Shown here: one piece after another, positions 62,146 to 64,000 of the stretch
Layout: each line of letters starts with the position of its first letter
Position numbering within the stretch: position 1 is the stretch's first letter
DNA from: Stenotrophomonas maltophilia D457
Lineage (GTDB): Bacteria; Pseudomonadota; Gammaproteobacteria; Xanthomonadales; Xanthomonadaceae
DNA: 64,000 bases
Assembly: GCF_000284595.1 (NCBI RefSeq)
Contig: NC_017671.1
Coordinates: forward strand, 4,125,001-4,189,000
Direction of reading: 5' to 3'
Made by a program: the position numbers and the translations under genes
The notes under the pieces: generated by a model
Database searches by the model: none
The model's input: the letters and a program-made list of their open reading frames with translations, nothing else
What the model was told of the DNA's origin: nothing

Positions 62146-63789
62146 TCATGCCTCTCCCCGGACGTGCACGGGCGTGACCCGTGCCGGTTGCCACATGGAC
62201 CTGCCAAGTTCGTGTACGTGATCGAATCGGGCGCGGTAGGCCTCGGCGCCGTGCATGATCATCACCAGCATGCGGCCATGGCTGCGTGCGAAGATCGCGT
62301 CCATCGCAATCTCGCGGCTGGCCGTATCGAGGTTGGCGACCGGCTCATCAAGAATGTAGAGGTCGGCGTCCTCGCCCAGCACCATCGCCAGGGCGATCTT
62401 CTGCTGCTGCCCTGCCGACAGGGTTTCCGGCAGGCTGTCGGCGATCCCGTCGCCGTCCATCCCCAGTCGCGCCAGCAGCACCGGATCGGCGCCGAGGTCG
62501 CGCACCTTCAGCGGAGGGAACTGCAGAGGAAGCGTGATGGCGCGGATACGCGCCGGTCGCAGCAGCTGGCCGGCGACGGGCTGGAAGTACCCGGCCAGGA
62601 CGTTGGCCAGGGTCGTCTTGCCGCTGCCATTGTCGCCAATCACCAGTGCACGTTCACCGGGTGAAAGGGCCAGGGTGAAATCCGAAAACACGGGAGTGGC
62701 GCCGTACCCGTAGCCGATCGACGTCGCCAGCAGACCACCCTCGATGTGCGTGGCCGACGCCGCGGCTGCCGGCGCGGTCATGAACTCCGCCACCCGCACC
62801 ACCACCACACCGTGGCTGTGCATCTCGGCAATGTTCTTGAAGATGCCGATGAGCGTCGTGGCTGAGCGCCAGAAGGCGTTCATGAAGGCGATGAACGAAC
62901 CCAGTGTCATCTGTTGGCGGAACACGAACAGTGCGCCGACGAAGATCGAGCAGACATCCGAGATCACCATCGTCAGGTCGCTCGCACCCTGCAGGGTCCT
63001 CACCACCCTGAAGCGCTGGTAGGTCGAATCCAGCACCTCGCGCAGGCTGCGGTCATGGGCCTGCACCGTCCTGGGGCCCAGGCCGAACGTACAGACCATC
63101 TTGAAGGCAGACACGGCCCGGGTCAGCAAAGAAACCAGTTCGGCCTCGCGGTCACGCTCCACCACGGTCAGCTCGCGGATGCGTCGGCCGACCAGCACGC
63201 TGACCGTGGTGGCGATGGGAATGATGGCCATCAGCACCAGGAACGCACGCCAGGAGATGATCAGCAGGGCTGCGATCAAGGCGACGAATGTCACCGCCTG
63301 GGTCAGGGTGGTGCGTGCGACCGACAGCATCGGCACCACGCCATCCTTCACGTCCGAGCGGATCCGCGCCACATAGTAGCCAGCCCCCTTCTGCACCACC
63401 TCGTCATAACTGCGGCCATAGTAGGCGGTCAGCAACGAGGTCCCGATCCGCTCCACGATGCGGTTATCCACGCGCTGCTGCCACAGCGCGCAGCTGTAGT
63501 TGCCCAGGTTGGTCACCAGGCACAGCAGCAGATATGCACCGGTAAGCAGCAGGAAACGATTGAAATCCTGCCGGCTGGCGGCCTCGTCGAAGATCGCGCG
63601 GATCAGCAGCGGATGCAGCAGCCCGCCCAGTCCGCCGAACATCGCGGTGGTGGCGGCCACCGCAAGGTAGCGCCCGCGGAGGGGGCCGAGCAGGATCGCG
63701 AAGCTGGCGAGGATGGCGCGCACACTGTGCCGCTGCGCGGTCTGCTCGCGCTGAAGTGGCTGTCCGGCCGGGTGCGGGCGCGCATTCAT
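62146..63789 (-). CDS. ABC exporter with fused membrane and ATPase domains, peptide-export type
   Basis: A 547-residue half-transporter. The six-helix membrane domain covers about 20-320 (ALLIISWRAFLVLMAIIPIATTVSVLVG, FIAFMNAFWRSATTLIGIF). The ATPase domain has Walker A GDNGSGKT, signature LSAGQQQK and Walker B LYILDEPVANLD; the H-loop His is in IMHGAEAYRARFDHV. The signature and Walker B wording resemble the SyrD/PvdE cyclic-peptide exporters rather than drug pumps. It overlaps the preceding LanKC-like gene by ATGA, so the two are probably coupled. Exporters next to class III lanthipeptide synthetases (RamA/RamB beside RamC) are a known pattern. Confidence 0.88.
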   Translation of the reverse strand: MNARPHPAGQPLQREQTAQRHSVRAILASFAILLGPLRGRYLAVAATTAMFGGLGGLLHPLLIRAIFDEAASRQDFNRFLLLTGAYLLLCLVTNLGNYSCALWQQRVDNRIVERIGTSLLTAYYGRSYDEVVQKGAGYYVARIRSDVKDGVVPMLSVARTTLTQAVTFVALIAALLIISWRAFLVLMAIIPIATTVSVLVGRRIRELTVVERDREAELVSLLTRAVSAFKMVCTFGLGPRTVQAHDRSLREVLDSTYQRFRVVRTLQGASDLTMVISDVCSIFVGALFVFRQQMTLGSFIAFMNAFWRSATTLIGIFKNIAEMHSHGVVVVRVAEFMTAPAAAASATHIEGGLLATSIGYGYGATPVFSDFTLALSPGERALVIGDNGSGKTTLANVLAGYFQPVAGQLLRPARIRAITLPLQFPPLKVRDLGADPVLLARLGMDGDGIADSLPETLSAGQQQKIALAMVLGEDADLYILDEPVANLDTASREIAMDAIFARSHGRMLVMIMHGAEAYRARFDHVHELGRSMWQPARVTPVHVRGEA

Positions 63790-64000
63790 GCAACCGCCGC
63801 CTGCCCCACCCCGGCTCCGTCCACTTCCCGTACCACCGCGCCATGCACATCGAGTGCATCCAGGAAGAACTCATCCGGCGCCAGCGTGTCGTACCGATGC
63901 AGGGCGCGGATCACTCCGGCGATGCCGGTACCGTGGTCGAAGGAAATGCGGAACAGATTCTCGCCCGGCACCGCCGCCATTCCCTCCTCCTCCTCGAACA
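63786..64000 (-). CDS. C-terminal end of a LanC-like cyclase, possibly a class III lanthipeptide synthetase; cut by the window edge
   Basis: Only the last 71 codons are in the window and the frame is open to position 64000. The visible part reads EEEEGMAAVPGENLFRISFDHGTGIAGVIRALHRYD, then DEFFLDALDVHGAVVREVDG. A segment like SFDHGTGIAGVIRALHR near the C-terminus is characteristic of the LanC-like cyclase end of RamC/LanKC proteins, where similar D-x-x-T-G-x-A-G-V motifs occur close to the stop. Kinase and lyase domains, if present, lie outside the window. It overlaps the exporter gene by 4 bp (ATGA). Other alpha/alpha-barrel proteins remain possible. Confidence 0.5.
   Translation of the reverse strand, partial: FEEEEGMAAVPGENLFRISFDHGTGIAGVIRALHRYDTLAPDEFFLDALDVHGAVVREVDGAGVGQAAVA

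Overview
The window is chromosomal DNA from a high-GC gammaproteobacterium of the Xanthomonadaceae. It is most probably a Stenotrophomonas of the S. maltophilia group. The grounds are the gene order glmS / glmU / nine-gene atp operon, dihydrolipoyl dehydrogenase fused to its own lipoyl domain, the algZ-algR-hemC neighbourhood, and several GTAG-headed stem-loops of the SMAG (REP-like) type typical of that species. No rRNA, tRNA, CRISPR array, insertion sequence or prophage was seen. Both window ends cut a gene: glmS on the left, a likely lanthipeptide-synthetase-like gene on the right.

Layout. 1-9,007: glmS (partial, minus strand) diverges from a seven-gene plus-strand export locus: periplasmic adaptor, ABC ATPase, two MacB-type permeases, a small PDZ protein, a sigma-54 activator and an NtrY-like histidine kinase. 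A sigma-54 promoter and a repeated GTGTCCG dyad precede it. 9,021-13,655: GNAT acetyltransferase, glmU, GtrA-like protein and a large YfhO-like membrane protein. 13,728-20,944: complete F1Fo ATP synthase operon atpIBEFHAGDC on the minus strand, with a promoter at about 21,015-21,044. 21,100-28,307: candidate small RNA, two outer-membrane beta-barrel genes, a 0.8-kb array of large hairpin repeats, the pyruvate dehydrogenase genes lpd and aceF (aceF carries a frameshift), and a deoxyinosine/uracil-DNA glycosylase. 28,389-36,188: glpD, glpK, orphan metQ, WYL regulator, lipoprotein, DUF481 protein and hemC, with SMAG elements between them. 36,189-36,760: a gene-free stretch of hairpin repeats. 36,761-41,185: algR, algZ, an esterase and opgH. 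41,682-48,286: TonB receptor, two small proteins, a chemotaxis receptor and an epimerase. 48,376-54,028: two divergent regulator/target pairs with clear operators (MarR/S41 peptidase, TetR/MFS pump), a DUF4434 protein and a KGG protein. 54,044-58,729: VOC protein, small secreted Cys-rich protein, hypothetical protein and a subtilisin-type autotransporter. 58,809-64,000: minus-strand operon of a LanKC-like C-terminus, a peptide-type ABC exporter, two MacB-type permeases and an ABC ATPase.

How the genes work together. The housekeeping part supplies cell-wall precursor (glmS, glmU), ATP synthase, pyruvate dehydrogenase, glycerol use (glpDK) and haem (hemC). The accessory part is dominated by export and surface functions. 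Two loci about 50 kb apart use the same three-part ABC module of one ATPase plus a 433-453-residue and a 404-residue permease. One is tied to its own sigma-54 two-component system, the other to what looks like a modified-peptide (class III lanthipeptide-like) locus.

The least explained sequence is non-coding. Two separate families of long hairpins, at 22.3-23.1 kb and 36.3-36.7 kb, share one design: a core of fixed length (42 or 52 nt) flanked by long inverted arms whose sequence differs from copy to copy while pairing is kept.
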